DNA of 64,000 nt from Pegea sp. RAD2-039 (Eukaryota > Chordata > Thaliacea > Salpida > Salpidae): assembly GCA_034620365.1 (NCBI GenBank), contig JAQGEQ010000004.1:43071-107070 (forward strand). The letters are read 5' to 3'. Position numbers and translations under genes: made by a program. Shown one piece after another: positions 11,301 to 26,642 of the stretch. The notes beneath the pieces are model-generated. The model saw only the letters and a list, made by a program, of their open reading frames with translations. It was not told the DNA's origin and ran no database searches. Position 1 is the stretch's first letter. Each line of letters starts with the position of its first letter.

Positions 11301-14300
11301 TCCTTCAGTGTCCACCAGTCACGACGCAGCAAGTGTATCCACACAATCAATTGATAGTGTCCTGGATGAAGATCAAATACCTCCAGCTCTTCCAGAAAAG
11401 AAGACACGGTAGGAAAATGATCTTCTGATCTCCAAACTGATGTTAATCTTTGAAAATAGATTGATAAAAATTAACTCCGATGATCTGAATACGAGTCTCG
11501 AGAATTTGGACAATTTGTCGCCACCACCCCTACCAACTAAGAAGAACCGAAGTGAGTAAAGATCGGATGTTGATGATCGGATGTTGATGATCGGATGTTG
11601 ATGATCAGATGTTGATGATCGGATGTTGATGATCGGATGTTGATGATCGGATGTTGATGATCGGATGTTGATGATCGGATGTTGATGATCGGATGTTGAT
11701 GATCGGATGTTGATGATCGGATGTTGATGATCGGATGTTGATGATGATCGGATGTTGATGATCGGATGTTGATGATCGGATGTTGATGATCGGATGTTGA
11801 TGATCAGATGTTGATGATCGGATGTTGATGATCGGATGTTGATGATCAGATGTTGATGATCGGATGTTGATGATCGGATGTTGATGATCGGATGTTGATG
11901 ATCAGATGTTGGTGATCGGATGTTGATGATCAGATGTTGATGATCAGATGTTGATGATCAGATGTTGATGATCAGATGTTGATGATCAGATGTTGATGAT
12001 CGGATGTTGATGATCGGATGTTGATCATCAGATGTTGATGATCGGATGTTGATGATCGGATGTTGATGATCAGATGTTGATGATCGGATGTTGATGATCA
12101 GATGTTGATGATCGGATGTTGATGATCGGATGTTGATGATCGGATGTTGATGATCAGATGTTGATGATCGGATGTTGATGATCGGATGTTGATGATCGGA
12201 TGTTGATGATCGGATGTTGATGATCGGATGTTGATGATCAGATGTTGATGATCAGATGTTGATGATCAGATGTTGAAGATCAGATGTTGATGATCTGATG
12301 TTGATGATCGGATGTTGATGATCAGATGTTGAGATCGGATGTTGATGATCGGATGTTGATGATCGGATGTTGATGATCGGATGTTGATGATCGGATGTTG
12401 ATGATCGGATGTTGATGATCGGATGTTGACGATCGGATGTTGATGATCGGATGTTGATGATCGGATGTTGATGATCGGATGTTGATGATCGGATGTTGAT
12501 GATCGGATGGTGATGATCGGATGTTGATGATCGGATGTTGATGATCGGATGTTGATGATCGGATGTTGATGATCAGATGTTGATGATCAGATGTTGATGA
12601 TCTGATGTTGATGATCGGATGTTGATGATCGGATGTTGATGATCAGATGTTGATGATCAGATGTTGATGATCAGATGTTGATGATCAGATGTTGATGATC
12701 AGATGTTGATGATCAGATGATGTTGATGATCGGATGTTGATGATCGGATGTTGATGATCGGATGTTGATGATCGGATGTTGATGATCGGATGTTGATGAT
12801 CGGATGTTGATGATCGGATGTTGATGATCGGATGTTGATGATCGGATGTTGATGATCGGATGTTGATGATCGGATGTTGATGATCGGATGTTGATGTATG
12901 TTGTTGATGATCGGATGTTGATGATCGGATGTTGATGATCGGATGTTGATGATCGGATGTTGATGATCGGATGTTGATGATCGGATGTTGATGATCGGAT
13001 GTTGATGATCGGATGTTGATGATCGGATGTTGATGATCAGATGTTGATGATCAGATGTTGATGATCAGATGTTGATGATCAGATGTTGATGATCGGATGT
13101 TGATGATCGGATGTTGATGATCGGATGTTGATGATCGTATGTTGATGATCGGATGTTGATGATCGGATGTTGATGATCGGATGTTGATGATCAGATGTTG
13201 ATGATCAGATGTTGATGATCTGATGTTGATGATCGGATGTTGATGATCGGATGTTGATGATCAGATGTTGATGATCAGATGTTGATGATCAGATGTTGAT
13301 GATCAGATGTTGATGATCAGATGTTGATGATCAGATGTTGATGATCAGATGTTGATGATCATGATGTTGATGATCAGATGTTGATGATCAGATGTTGATG
13401 ATCGGATGTTGATGATCGGATGTTGATGATCGGATGTTGATGATCGGATGTTGACGATCGTATGTTGATGATCGGATGTTGATGATCGGATGTTGATGAT
13501 CGGATGTTGATGATCGGATGTTGATGATCGGATGTTGATGATCAGATGTTGATGATCAGATGTTGATGATCGGATGTTGATGATCAGATGTTGATGATCG
13601 GATGTTGACGATCGTATGTTGATGATCGGATGTTGATGATCGGATGTTGATGATCGGATGTTGATGATCGGATGTTGATGATCAGATGTTGATGATCAGA
13701 TGTTGATGATCTGATGTTGATGATCGGATGTTGATGATCAGATGTTGATGATCAGATGTTGATGATCGGATGTTGATGATCGGATGTTGATGATCGGATG
13801 TTGATGATCAGATTTTGATGATCGGATGTTGATGGTCGGATGTTGATGATCAGATGTTGATGATCGGATGTTGATGATCAGATTTTGATGATCAGATTTT
13901 GATGATCGGATGTTGATGATCGGATGTTGATGATCAGATTTTGATGATCAGATGTTGATGATCGGATGTTGATGGTCGGATGTTGATGATCAGATGTTGA
14001 TGATATGTTTTGTAGTCGACAGATACATGGAAATGTTTCAGCAAGGTCAACCTCAACCTCCACCACTTAGTGACATCATACGCGAGACTACGCGACGTTA
14101 CAAGTCACAAACCAATCAACTGTGGACCCACCAGCCAAATATGGACCATCAAATCGATGATAATCAACCTCCACCATGTCCACCAAAAGTATCAACATCT
14201 TTCACAACCTTCCAAAAGACTCAATTTTTTTCTTCAGATCTTAAAGCCTCTAAATCTCTCAACTGATCTTCTAACTCCTCATCCTGATGCTGACGTCATG

Positions 14301-17161
14301 AGCGCGCTTGAAGTCCTCTCTCCCGCGCTTTCTAATCAACTCCCTCTTCCGTTTCTTCCTCCTAAACAAAAGCGACTAGTAAGTCGAGACCTTTGTTTTA
14401 TGACGTCATCATCGCTATTTCATATCGTCACAGTCACCGATTCCTTCTTCGACATCTTCTTCCGCCTTCCAGTTTCCTCTCAACGATCCTAATCCACCTC
14501 CCTTGCTCCCAAAGAGACATCCTCTCAATCTTCCTCCAGATCAGCTGATCCGATCTTCTAATATGGCATCCAGGATCAATCCGAGACTCCGAAAGATATC
14601 TGAAGATCAGCTTCCTCCGTTGCCTCTCAAGATCAAATCTCAAGTATGTCCCATTTGATCTCTTGCATCCATCTGATCTCTTCTTCTTAGGAAGATTCGT
14701 TGAAGATCAACAAAGAAGTGGAGGAAGTTGCCGCTGATGTTAAAGGTTCGAAATCAGTGAAGCGTTACTTCGAAATTGACCAATTACATCGCAGCATCTA
14801 CAAAAGTAGCAGAAGAAGATGACAAACCATCTGTGACGTCATCTAGTGACGATGGTAACCGTGGTAACCTACCACCGGAAGCACCAGAAGATTTATTAGA
14901 CCATCCGACGGCTAGCAACTATCTAGCTTATTCAGAAGTGATTAAAAACAAACTTCCGGCTGGCGTCGATCCGGCTGAGTGTGCTCAAGTGTGTTCGGGA
15001 AGCGTCGACGCGCTAATCGTCTATTCCACTCAACCTCGTTCACAAGGAAGTACAGGTATGATGACGTCGTCGTGACGCGATTTTAATAGTGACGTGTTGC
15101 AGCTTTTATCTTTGTGGAAGCGTTCATCACGACTTATCGAACTTTTATCTCACCGATTGATGTCGTTGATAAACTGCTGCATCGATACAAGGTGTTCGGC
15201 AAACATTCTCACGTGTGCAAAGATCACCTGACCAATATCCGGGTCTATCACAACATCATTTCCTTGATTATTCGATTAGTGGACGACCTCAGGTCAGTTG
15301 TCCATTAATTGTCCCGGCTATGACTATATCTGACCATTTGTTGTAGTTTGATGGACATCACAGATGATATTCTCGGCAAGTTGGTCGATTTGGCTTACTC
15401 GTTGATAGTCGAAGGCGAGTTGTACCTCGCAAAGCTTCTTAGGACAAGTCTCATCCGTAAACATCGACATCGACAAAATGCGCACGCTGAAATTATCTAT
15501 AATAAATCACTTACTAACGTTCAAATCGTTTCCAAGTAAGTATGACGTCACTGAACGAGTGTTGATGACGTCATCATTGATTTATAGGGTGATGAGTATT
15601 CATGAGTTCAGTAGTGAGAAAATCGCGGAACAGCTGACGTTGTTGGATCAAGAACTTTTCCAAAAACTTGAAGTTGTGTTGTTAAATCACGTGAAGATGA
15701 CGTCATTAACGCGTGCGTTGTAGATACCTGAGATGTTAAGATGGTCGAAAGAACAATCTGAAGAACATTCACCAAACTTGACGAGATTTACCGAACATTT
15801 TAATAATATGTCATTTTGGACAAGATCTATTATCTTACAACAAACAAGACCTCAAGATAGAGAAAGACTTCTTAATAAATTCATCAGAGTTATGCGGGTA
15901 AGATGGTTGCTACGAGTTGTAGATGGTTGTTACTGGTTGTAGATGGTTGTTACTGGTTGTAGATGGTTGTTACTGCTTGTAGATGGTTGTTACTGCTTGT
16001 AGATGGTTGCTACTAGCTGTAGATGGTTGCTACGAGTTGTAGATGGTTGCTACGAGTTGTAGATGGTTGCTACTAGCTGTAGATGGTTGTTACTAGTTGT
16101 AGATGGTTGTTACTGGTTGTAGATGGTTGTTACTAGTTGTAGATGGTTGTTACTAGTTGTAGATGGTTGTTACTGCTTGTAGATGGTTGTTACTGGTTGT
16201 AGATGGTTGTTACTAGTTGTAGATGGTTGTTACTGGTTGTAGATGGTTGTTACTAGTTGTAGATGGTTGTTACTGCTTGTAGATGGTTGTTACTGGTTGT
16301 AGATGGTTGTTACTAGTTGTAGATGGTTGTTACTGGTTGTAGATGGTTGCTACTAGTTGTAGATGGTTGCTACTAGTTGTAGATGGTTGCTACTAGTTGT
16401 AGATGGTTGTTACTGGTCGTAGATGGTTGTAATATGATTTAAAATCTTTTTTGTTGTTGATTTTAGTCTGAGATAATTTATAATTTTTCAGCATCTTCGT
16501 AAATACAATAATTTTAATTCGTATTTGGCAATTTTATCTGCGCTTGACTCTGCACCAATCAGAAGGCTTGAATGGCAACGTCAAACATGTGAAGGACTTC
16601 GTGAATATTGTCAATTAATCGATTCATCTTCATCTTTTCGGATCTATCGTGATGCTTTAGCTGAAGCAACCGCACCTTGTATCCCTTACATGTTAGTATC
16701 ATATCTTTGTTGTACACTGATAACACTTGATGGCGCTGCAGAGGCTTGATCCTTCAAGATCTTACTTTTATCCATCTTGGCAATCCGGACGAAGTTGCTG
16801 CTGGAGTTGTCAACTTCCGGAAGAGGTGGCAGCAATTCACAATTCTTGATCTTCTTCGCAAGTTTAAACTAACGTTCGTCGCTTCACGTGCGTCTATGAT
16901 ATCACTGACTCGTTCTGCTTCAGTGCGTACAACTTCCAACGAGATGATGAATTGATTAACGTCTTTGATGGATTTAGAACTCATTTATCTGAAGAAGCAA
17001 TGTGGGAGTTATCTCTTCAAATCAAACCTCGCGTTCAACGTCGTCCACCACCTCTTGTACAGGTTAGCGTCGCGTTTATGACGTCATCTGATGTTGATGT
17101 TATATAGGAAGAAGATCAAGATCAGAATGTAGTGACGGAAGATCATTCTGCTACGATTTGA
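5837..17161 (+). CDS. RAPGEF1: RAPGEF1 (C3G), Rap1 guanine-nucleotide exchange factor; complete 25-exon gene
   Basis: Encodes an ortholog of C3G, the CRK-bound exchange factor that loads GTP on Rap1 (and R-Ras) at adhesion and growth-factor signalling sites. The joined exons total 3498 nt (1165 aa plus TGA; human C3G is about 1080-1100 aa). All 24 splice phases agree. Order of parts: conserved N-terminal helical domain (~aa 80-240), long proline-rich region with repeated CRK-SH3-type motifs (~245-690), RasGEF-N/REM (~765-905), CDC25 catalytic domain (~912-1140) and a short acidic tail. The start at 5837 was chosen because its 28-bp exon (MADSPVLKK) ends in phase 1, has a good donor and joins in frame to the next exon, but it rests on frame only and not on homology. 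Introns of 45-55 bp predominate. Two introns are inflated by minisatellites (11561-14009 and 15901-16430). Confidence 0.93.
8924..14643 (+). CDS. RAPGEF1: RAPGEF1 exons 6-15: proline-rich CRK-SH3-binding region
   Basis: Exons: 8924-9053, 9744-9870, 9968-10103, 10674-10872, 11053-11133, 11286-11408, 11460-11551, 14016-14188, 14238-14378 and 14434-14643. Most encode low-complexity Ser/Gln/Pro sequence punctuated by basic proline motifs: PPTLPPKK (exon 7), [10 protein letters not shown] (exon 11), [10 protein letters not shown] (exon 12), [11 protein letters not shown] (exon 14) and PPPLLPKR (exon 15). In C3G, the PxLPxK motifs bind the CRK SH3 domain. Exon 15 was started at 14434 instead of the AG near 14474 because the longer version is open and in phase. 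The exon 8 acceptor at 9967 is fixed by phase only. Confidence 0.85.
10237..10500 (-). repeat. Dispersed repeat, inverted partner of 57250-57857
   Basis: Lies in RAPGEF1 intron 8. Its reverse complement matches 57250-57280 and 57640-57857. It includes an internal duplication of about 78 bp (tctggtactcaag...gtccacatcacc repeated at about 10249 and 10316) that is also duplicated in the partner. The partner additionally carries the SINE body seen at 583-705, so these pieces belong to one composite family. No coding capacity was seen. Confidence 0.65.
11561..14009 (+). repeat. 14-bp minisatellite, about 170 copies, in RAPGEF1 intron 12
   Basis: Tandem array of GATCGGATGTTGAT with a frequent variant GATCAGATGTTGAT and rare others (CGTATG, CTGATG, one-triplet gains). 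It fills all but a few bases of the 2464-bp intron 11552-14015, from 9 bp after the donor GTGAGT to 6 bp before the acceptor TTTTGTAG. The unit length is not a multiple of three and stops occur, so it is not coding. Confidence 0.97.
14691..15535 (+). CDS. RAPGEF1: RAPGEF1 exons 16-19: RasGEF-N (REM) domain
   Basis: Exons: 14691-14745, 14795-15055, 15103-15292 and 15347-15535. The REM domain begins near '[12 protein letters not shown]' at the end of exon 17 and continues with '[20 protein letters not shown]' in exon 18. It matches the first helices of C3G-type REM domains, which pack on the catalytic domain and stabilise its helical hairpin. Exon 17 contains one TGACGTCA in coding sequence (Val-Thr-Ser-Ser). 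Exon 19 ends with AA before a GTAAGT donor whose 52-bp intron holds two TGACGTCA copies. Confidence 0.88.
15588..17161 (+). CDS. RAPGEF1: RAPGEF1 exons 20-25: CDC25 catalytic domain and C terminus
   Basis: Exons: 15588-15672, 15724-15897, 16492-16691, 16742-16873, 16924-17062 and 17108-17161. The translation is nearly collinear with human C3G. Landmarks are '[19 protein letters not shown]', '[15 protein letters not shown]', '[18 protein letters not shown]', '[13 protein letters not shown]' and '[11 protein letters not shown]'. The core, including the NNM and LGNP segments, is intact, so an active Rap GEF is expected. Exon 25 is a short acidic tail ending in TGA at 17159-17161. The donor after exon 20 (GTTGTG) is weak but gives the only in-frame join. 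Confidence 0.95.
15901..16430 (+). repeat. 20-bp minisatellite, about 26.5 copies, in RAPGEF1 intron 21
   Basis: Unit AGATGGTTGTTACTGGTTGT, with variation mainly at bases 10-16 (GCTACGAG, GTTACTAG, GTTACTGC). It begins 3 bp after the donor of exon 21, so the donor GTAAGATGG grades straight into the array. It interrupts the CDC25 catalytic domain coding region but is removed by splicing. Confidence 0.95.
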
Positions 17162-19401
17162 AGACTTTTGACCAGCTGCCAATTTGCTTGCCGAGTTGGA
17201 GATAAATCTGAACAATCTCTCTCTTCTCTATTAGTACCTTTGTTTTTAACTTCTTTTTTCACTTTTATTTTTACTTTGAAATTTGAATAGAATTTGATTA
17301 GTACTTACCTGAATTAATAATACGAAGTGGCTGAATACAAACGGATCATCTTTCTCTCTTTCCATACTGATCTGTTTTCATTTTTGATGAAATTTGCTTT
17401 TTTCTGCGCATGACTTGTTTTTAAATCTTTTTTTTTGCTGTCTTTTACGATAATGTCACTTAAAAGTTGGACTTTTATGTGGATTTATTTATTGGACTTT
17501 CATAGACAACTTGAAATCAGTTTTGAGATCTTACAAGCCAATAGTTCAAGTCAGAAATAATTTGAAAATAGTTTTTAATCTCAGAGATTTGATCTTTATC
17601 TTTGTAGTATCTTCAATGAATCAATTTATTTTGATCCTTAAAAATCTTTTCCCCAAAATAAAACCGAAATTTTATTTAGAGATTATTTGAATTATTTGCT
17701 TCTGAAAAGAACCAAAATATACAAAAACTGCCATTCAACGATAATAATTAATTAATTTTAGTTTCGTTTATATATTAGTAATTCAACTAAATTATTTTTA
17801 ATTTGAAGCAAACCTGAGATTCATGTTGCAGACAGGAAATTATTCAGCAAAATAAAGCTGCAATTATTTGTTAAATTATCGTTGAAAATCGTCCAGTTGA
17901 AAAATTTTGTTTATTTACATCACAAAATTTTTGATTTATTGAAATGAAAAACCATTTTTTTTATTCTAAGTATTTTTCACTGGCTTTTATCCAAATCAAT
18001 CTATTCTGATTCAATCGTTTCGAATTACGTGAGGTTCCACATTTGAAATTTTATCCTAGAGCTATGATTTTCATGGAATCATTTTATTTGCAACCAAACA
18101 TCTTTTTATCACTGACTATTTTTCACTTCCTGCTTTAATCTTCAGCTTTTAGAAAGTTAATTCCTTTATTTGAAATCAGGCTGTTAAAATCTATTTTTGA
18201 AATAATTTTTTTGATAATTTTACATTTGTTATTATTTAGCTAAAAATATCAGAAAATGTAAATAAAATGAGAAAAGTCCTTTTATATCAAAGACAGCAAA
18301 AAATAAAGTCCTTTAAAAACATGTGTACTCATAAAGTTATGTAAATACAACATTTCATAAAAACACGTTAACTCCACAAAACTAGTTTCTTTCTACAAAC
18401 AATTAGTTTTAATTGTAGATAAGATATTATTCAATCTCCTAAAAAGTTTTTAAAATATTTTTACTAAATAGAACGCGAATAACATTTGGATCAAAAATTA
18501 ATTATTAAAAATTGAAAGATTAAAAAGTGCTTAAAAGTGAAACGATAAAAATAATTTTTGATTTCTTAAATTCCTTCAACCCAGTTTTTATTTAAAGATG
18601 TTTACAAATTTTTATTTTAAACTTGTTTTAAATTGATCAATAGGTTTTTAAAAAACTTTTGTTCTTTGAAAGTCTTTTGGCTTAAAAGCCGAAATTTTAT
18701 ATCGTGTTGCTACACAGGTATAACTGAGAAAATAATTTGCTTGTAATAAATTCGATGTTATCAAACATATTAAGATATTTAAAAATTAATATTCAAATAA
18801 CACATTTTTATAAAACCTATTTCTATTTTTGTCAGGTTAGTTTAGAAACTTTGATAAATCTTTAACAAGTATTTGAATCGAAAATATTTAAATTTGAAAC
18901 ATCAAAATGTACTTTTAAATTTACGAATGAAATTTTATAACCAAAAAAATGATTTAATTTCAAATCTTTTGAATTAACTTTAAACAAATTTAGAATATTT
19001 TCTTCAAAAGAGTTTTGATGCTAAATTTGATTTTTTTATTTTTCAACATTAATTAATTCTATTCATAAGTTTACCGTAAATAAGTTTATTGAAAAAGTTA
19101 ACAATAAATGATCCAATTTATTTTAGCACCATATTGTTTTGTATTTTATTGAGTTGTTTAAATGATATTTAAGTAAAAACAAAGCTACAAACTGAAAAGT
19201 TGGAAAAATAACAAACAGAAAATTAAATATCAATTAACTGTTTTATAATTTCATGAAATTTCTAAAAAAATTAAATTTATTTTCAACTGATAAACGGCAG
19301 AATGGAATATATGGCTTAATCTGAAGAAAAACAAAAAGATTTCTAAATCAGTAAAAATCTTCACAAGACAATTTTCTAGTTCACGAGCAAATGCTTCTTC
19401 A
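17162..19401. other. Convergent intergenic region between RAPGEF1 and PPP1R42
   Basis: Holds the 3' ends of two converging genes. AATAAA-type signals occur downstream of the RAPGEF1 stop (near 17660 and 17850). The rest is AT-rich, with no recognised gene, no TGACGTCA and no repeat. Confidence 0.5.
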
Positions 19402-21803
<2,402 letters not shown>

Positions 21804-23838
21804 TTTGAAATTAGTTAAATTTCATGAATTTTATTAAACATTATCACAAATAATTTTATTTCTATCATAAGAAAGAACATTTTTAACTCAGAAAAATTTG
21901 CTTATTAAAATCAAGAAGCACTTTTAGCTTATACATGATAATTTAGTTTATATGATATAATTAATCATAACTAAGTAGCAATAAAATAAAAACTGATTTA
22001 TATCAACACAGAGCTGATAAAAAAGTGGACATCATTTAACAGAAGATTTTTAAGTTGACTTGTAAAAATTTTCTACCAACAAATATTTGTTCTAAAGATA
22101 AATTCTAAACTTTGTGGTTTAAGCGCTTAGAAATTACTTGCAGCTAAAGACATCAAGCTTCATAAAAAAAATGACATAAATAAATAAGTTGAAAATTTGA
22201 TTATTTAAATTAGAAGTTAAGAACAAAACCAAAATTAACTGAAAATACGTTAAAAACAATAATTAAATATCTTTTTATGTTTTACTTTACTCACATTCAA
22301 CAATTATTTAAAAATTAAAGAAAAACTTATCTAAGAAAATAATGTCTTGATAAAAACTAAGATTTAATTAGTTAAAATACTTTTGTCATTAATTTATAAA
22401 ACCAGTTTTAAATAAAACTTTATTAAAACAATTTTTTATATGATGCAATGTAGAAAATAATTTCTTAGAGATTTTAAAAGTATTTTATTCTGATTAATTA
22501 TCATATTTGCATCAATTAGTGTCTGTGATCTTTAAAAGTGGTTATACTACACATTTTTTGATAATAAAAACAACTTTCGTAAAAACAATTATTATTAATG
22601 CAACGTTTAAACTAAAACTGTTCTCTCATCAAAAACAACTTTAAAAGTATTTTGTTTCTACAATTTTTTAAACTGAATCAACTAAAACAAACTAAACGCG
22701 GCATCAGTCACTAAGCAACTATCTCCCATAAACCTCTCTCATACGACACCTTTTGAAAATTTTTACTAAAAATCAAATAAAAATGACTAGCTTTGTAAAA
22801 ATTACAAACAATTACTAAAAAAATGTCTATTAAAAATTTGTACTATTTCAAATATTAATTTATCAAGGTAGGTTCATCAGAAATGTTTATTTGTATTTTT
22901 CTGTAGAGAAAATAATTGTAATATCATTTCATTGGGTTCATTTATTATATCGAGTTATGTAAAACCTCAACAAAAGCACTAAAAATCATTTGTCCTTATA
23001 AATTCACTTGGCGTTTAGTTGTCAGGGGGTGTGTAGAAGTAGAGAAGCAGCGCTGTTTGCTTTATCTTAGCTTCCACAAATGCTTTCAAATTTTAATTAC
23101 TTGAAAATACTCAATTTAAAATCGAATGAAATATAAACTAAAGTTTTCTTAAATGGATTAGTTTCTAGTAATCTAAAACCTTTAAATTCTTAAAAAGTAT
23201 TGTCGCTAGGATAAAAATTTGACTTTAAATTGCTTTATAAAAATAGTTTAAAGTAAGAACTATTAAATAGCTACAATTTCATCTCTTTTTGTCTCTCAAA
23301 AACGGAAGTATTAAATCATGATTTATTTGTACGATTTCTATTTATGAAATATATCAGTTAGTACTTCAAGTATAACTAATAAAAATGTAAACAGTTGATG
23401 TTTATGTTTTATAACTCATTTTCAACTTTATTGTTTATTGCTATATAGTCATCTCTAATGTAAAAGTATACTCAAAGAAAAAAATGTCTCTTATTAATTG
23501 CTAGATTATCTAAATTACGAAATACAATTTTAAGAAAGCAAACTTATTGTTAAATTATTTTTATTACTTAAAAGAATTGTCGAAAAATAAATACTTGAAG
23601 AGTCAATAATTTTGACTTTTAATTATTCTAACGCTGATTAACTAAAAGAAATAATAAATCATCAATCAAAAGCCTTGATAATATATTCAGAATTATTTAA
23701 GCTTTTAAAATTCATACAAAGTAATAGAAGTTGGCAAAAAAGTTTATAATCTGATAAAAGCAATCAATTAAAATTGTTCATAATTTTTATTTTCGAAATC
23801 TTGAAAACTTTAGGTAAGTAACAACTTAAAAGTTTGGT
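21804..23838. other. AT-rich intergenic DNA upstream of PPP1R42
   Basis: No gene recognised. A slightly GC-richer patch near 22985-23090 (ggcgtttagttgtcaggggg) stands out from the AT-rich background but has no readable feature. Confidence 0.4.
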
Positions 23839-24480
23839 TTAAAATAATTCCATCTGCAGTTGCTTAGCAACGCCCATTTGTTTAAGCTGCTTCGTTCTTA
23901 AAACACCTTCAATAATAATATTATAAAGTTCATTTGCTACATTATTACTATTAAATGGTTCTTTTTTTCTTGATTTTTGAGTTAGAAAATTGAGAAATTG
24001 TTCAAAGTCCAAAGCTTTTTTTCTATCAACATTAACCGATTCAAAAAACTCTAGTCTTTTTGCTGTAGATGAAGAACAACCCAGGTCGCTCATCACATTG
24101 TGTAGTTCATTAAAATCAATCAAACCATCACCATTAATATCAAAAAGTTGAAACTGGTATTTGATATGTTCAATATCATTGGATTTCCAACCAGCAAAAT
24201 GCTTTGCATACTGATCACTAGATACATCAGTTAACAAGCGAACTTTACTGTTCAATATTTTCCTTTTTTCGATTATTTCAGCACAAAATGATTTATGGAC
24301 CTGTAGCACAACAGAATCAGCTGTTCTTACATCATTTAAAGGTTTTCCAAAATCATCGTGATCTTCATCAGCTCCATAATTATTTCTTTCTTGATCAAGA
24401 GGATAATTGAAATAGTTTCCCATTTTTTCTGTTGATATTATACTTGTGGAAGTTGATAAATATTTTAAAATGATTTTCAC
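23839..24480 (-). CDS. EF-hand calcium-binding protein, 213 aa, single exon
   Basis: One uninterrupted frame from ATG at 24480 to a stop at 23839. Residues 114-125 form a canonical EF loop, DINGDGLIDFNE, with all Ca-ligand positions filled (D1, N3, D5, E12). A second loop at 150-161 (NVDRKKALDFEQ) lacks the acid at position 12 and is probably not Ca-binding. The spacing is that of one paired EF domain. The tail is basic and helical. A later Met at 24423 (MGNYFNYP) could be the true start. I do not recognise the specific family. The lack of introns contrasts with its neighbours and could mean a retrocopy or a lineage-specific gene. Confidence 0.75.
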   Translation of the reverse strand: MKIILKYLSTSTSIISTEKMGNYFNYPLDQERNNYGADEDHDDFGKPLNDVRTADSVVLQVHKSFCAEIIEKRKILNSKVRLLTDVSSDQYAKHFAGWKSNDIEHIKYQFQLFDINGDGLIDFNELHNVMSDLGCSSSTAKRLEFFESVNVDRKKALDFEQFLNFLTQKSRKKEPFNSNNVANELYNIIIEGVLRTKQLKQMGVAKQLQMELF

Positions 24481-24717
24481 TTTTAAGTTGTTAGTGACGT
24501 AATAATTTGTGCAAAAGAAATAAAAGTCAAAAATATTGAAAAAATCAAGTGATTTTTAAGACTAAAAAGTTAAAATAAAATTTTTAAACTTTATATCAAA
24601 TAGAAATATGAATTGTTTACATTTCTTTAATAAAATGATAATCAATAATAAAACAGATTCACTACAAAAGAAAATATAAATATATTTAAAATACTCTTTT
24701 TATATCAATTATACTAA

Positions 24718-25057
24718 ATTGAGATACTTTCATCATCTTTCAGCTCATATTGTTGTAGCTATAATAGCTGTAGAATTTGTCACTAGCATCCATGCGTTGA
24801 AGAAAATAAAAAAAAGTGAATCTTGAAAAATGATAAATTTATAAGATATAAATCTTAGAATTGAAAAAAAAATACAAATTAAAATAAGTTGAGTTCAACT
24901 CTTGAAAAATTGTTATATGCTGCTACGCGTTGAAGAAAATACAGAAATGAATCTTAAAAGATTTTATACTTAAAAGTTACAAGCCGTATACCATAGAATT
25001 GAAAAATACAAATTAGAATAAATTGAATCACCTCAAACTCAACTCTTGAAAAATTTA
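24718..25057 (+). repeat. Short dispersed repeat (family R, copy 2) with partial tandem duplication
   Basis: 24718-24810 resembles 20717-20820. From the block gcgttgaagaaaata (about 24793 and 24929) the sequence through ctcaactcttgaaaaatt is present twice, giving an imperfect tandem duplication with a unit of roughly 140 bp. Confidence 0.5.
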
Positions 25058-26642
25058 ACTCAATAAGTAAATAAAAATTGAAACGAATTTAATGCCTAAG
25101 TTGAAGGTTTATTGAATATAATATATATATTGAATCAAACTATACAATTGACAAAGTAAAAGTACATAGTAAAGTATAGAGACTTTGAATAAAAAAATGA
25201 TGTAAAGACGCTAAAATAGTTGAAATCAAGCAGTTCAATTACAAGCTTACCAAAATTCAGTTATGATGAAGCTACAACCAAAGAGATTTAAAACAAGATT
25301 CTTTTGTTACAATGTCAAATAAATGAAAGTATTCAAAAATATTCCAAAACACTACACCAACAAACTGTAAACTTATTAAAGATATATTTCGAAGTACTGC
25401 AAGCAATTTGTCACTTATAGAAAACGTTTGGATGATTTGCTTAGGGTGCAGTAAAAGGAGCTGAAAAAAGCTTCTCAAGCTTTTGTAAATAATGTAAAAC
25501 TTATTAAGTCATCATTGCTTAAATAGAAGCCATTTTTGAAAACTCTGTTATTAATATAGCTTCAGATGAACTTAACTAAAATATTTTCTTTTTGCACAGA
25601 TGTTCGATTTTATTAATTTAATTTTTTTATAGTAAAATTAGTATTTGTAATTTGATCAGTTGAATATAAAACATATTTTAGGTAAAAAAGTAACACTTTT
25701 GCAATTCCGAAAACCAAAATTATAGTTCTTACTAAAAGACAATTTGTTTACAAAACACATTTTTCTATAAATAAACAAAATTTAGGCGAAAATTTTTTAA
25801 ATGAATATAATTTTTTACTATCAAATATTAATTGAATATTAAGTAAAAAAACAAGTTTTTGATATCCAATAAATTGTTATCTAAATGTTTTAATTTATTT
25901 AAGGCTCTTTACGTTGCTAGTTTACAAATTATTTTTTTAAGTATCTTAAATACAACTAAACTTAATTCTAATTTAAATTAAAAATTAAATTTTCATTATT
26001 TTTAAGAGTTAAAAAAATTGTTCAAAAACTCTCTTTTTGTCTGTTTGAAGGTCAACTTTGGTTTGAAATTATTTTTATTTCAACTTTTAAACATTTAATC
26101 TTAAAAATTGTATAAGTTGAATTTTATAATCCTAAATATTATCAATAATACTGACAAAACTTAGTTTTTTAAAGATGTCTGATTAGAAAAAGTTATCTTT
26201 GTATTGTGTTAAGAAATTAATTAAAATTATTGCCAAGAATATTTTTTTAAAGTTAATTAAAACAAAAATGTTTATATTTTGATATATTTGATTCTAGTAC
26301 TTTAGGTTTTAAATTAGTTTTCTTTTTAATTTTTGAAACATTCTTTAGAACTTTCTTTTATATATATCATGTGTTTGTAAATTTTATATTTGGTATCTGA
26401 TGTGTTTTAAAACTTGTTCCAAACATCTGCTTTTAATTAAATTAGATCTTAAAAATGATAAATTCAAGATAATTTAATATAATATCCTTTTTATATTTCT
26501 AATATTTTAATAATTGATATAATTTTTTAAGTTTTAATCATATAAAGAAAACTGAATTGAAAATAATAATTTAATTGTTAATGGCAATCAAGTTTTTGTT
26601 TGAAAATGTTTGAAATTGATATTTTATTATTTTTAACCAACA

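Noticed and set aside
11561-14009. CRISPR-like regular array
   Set aside because: Head-to-tail 14-bp units without spacers, inside an animal intron; an ordinary minisatellite.
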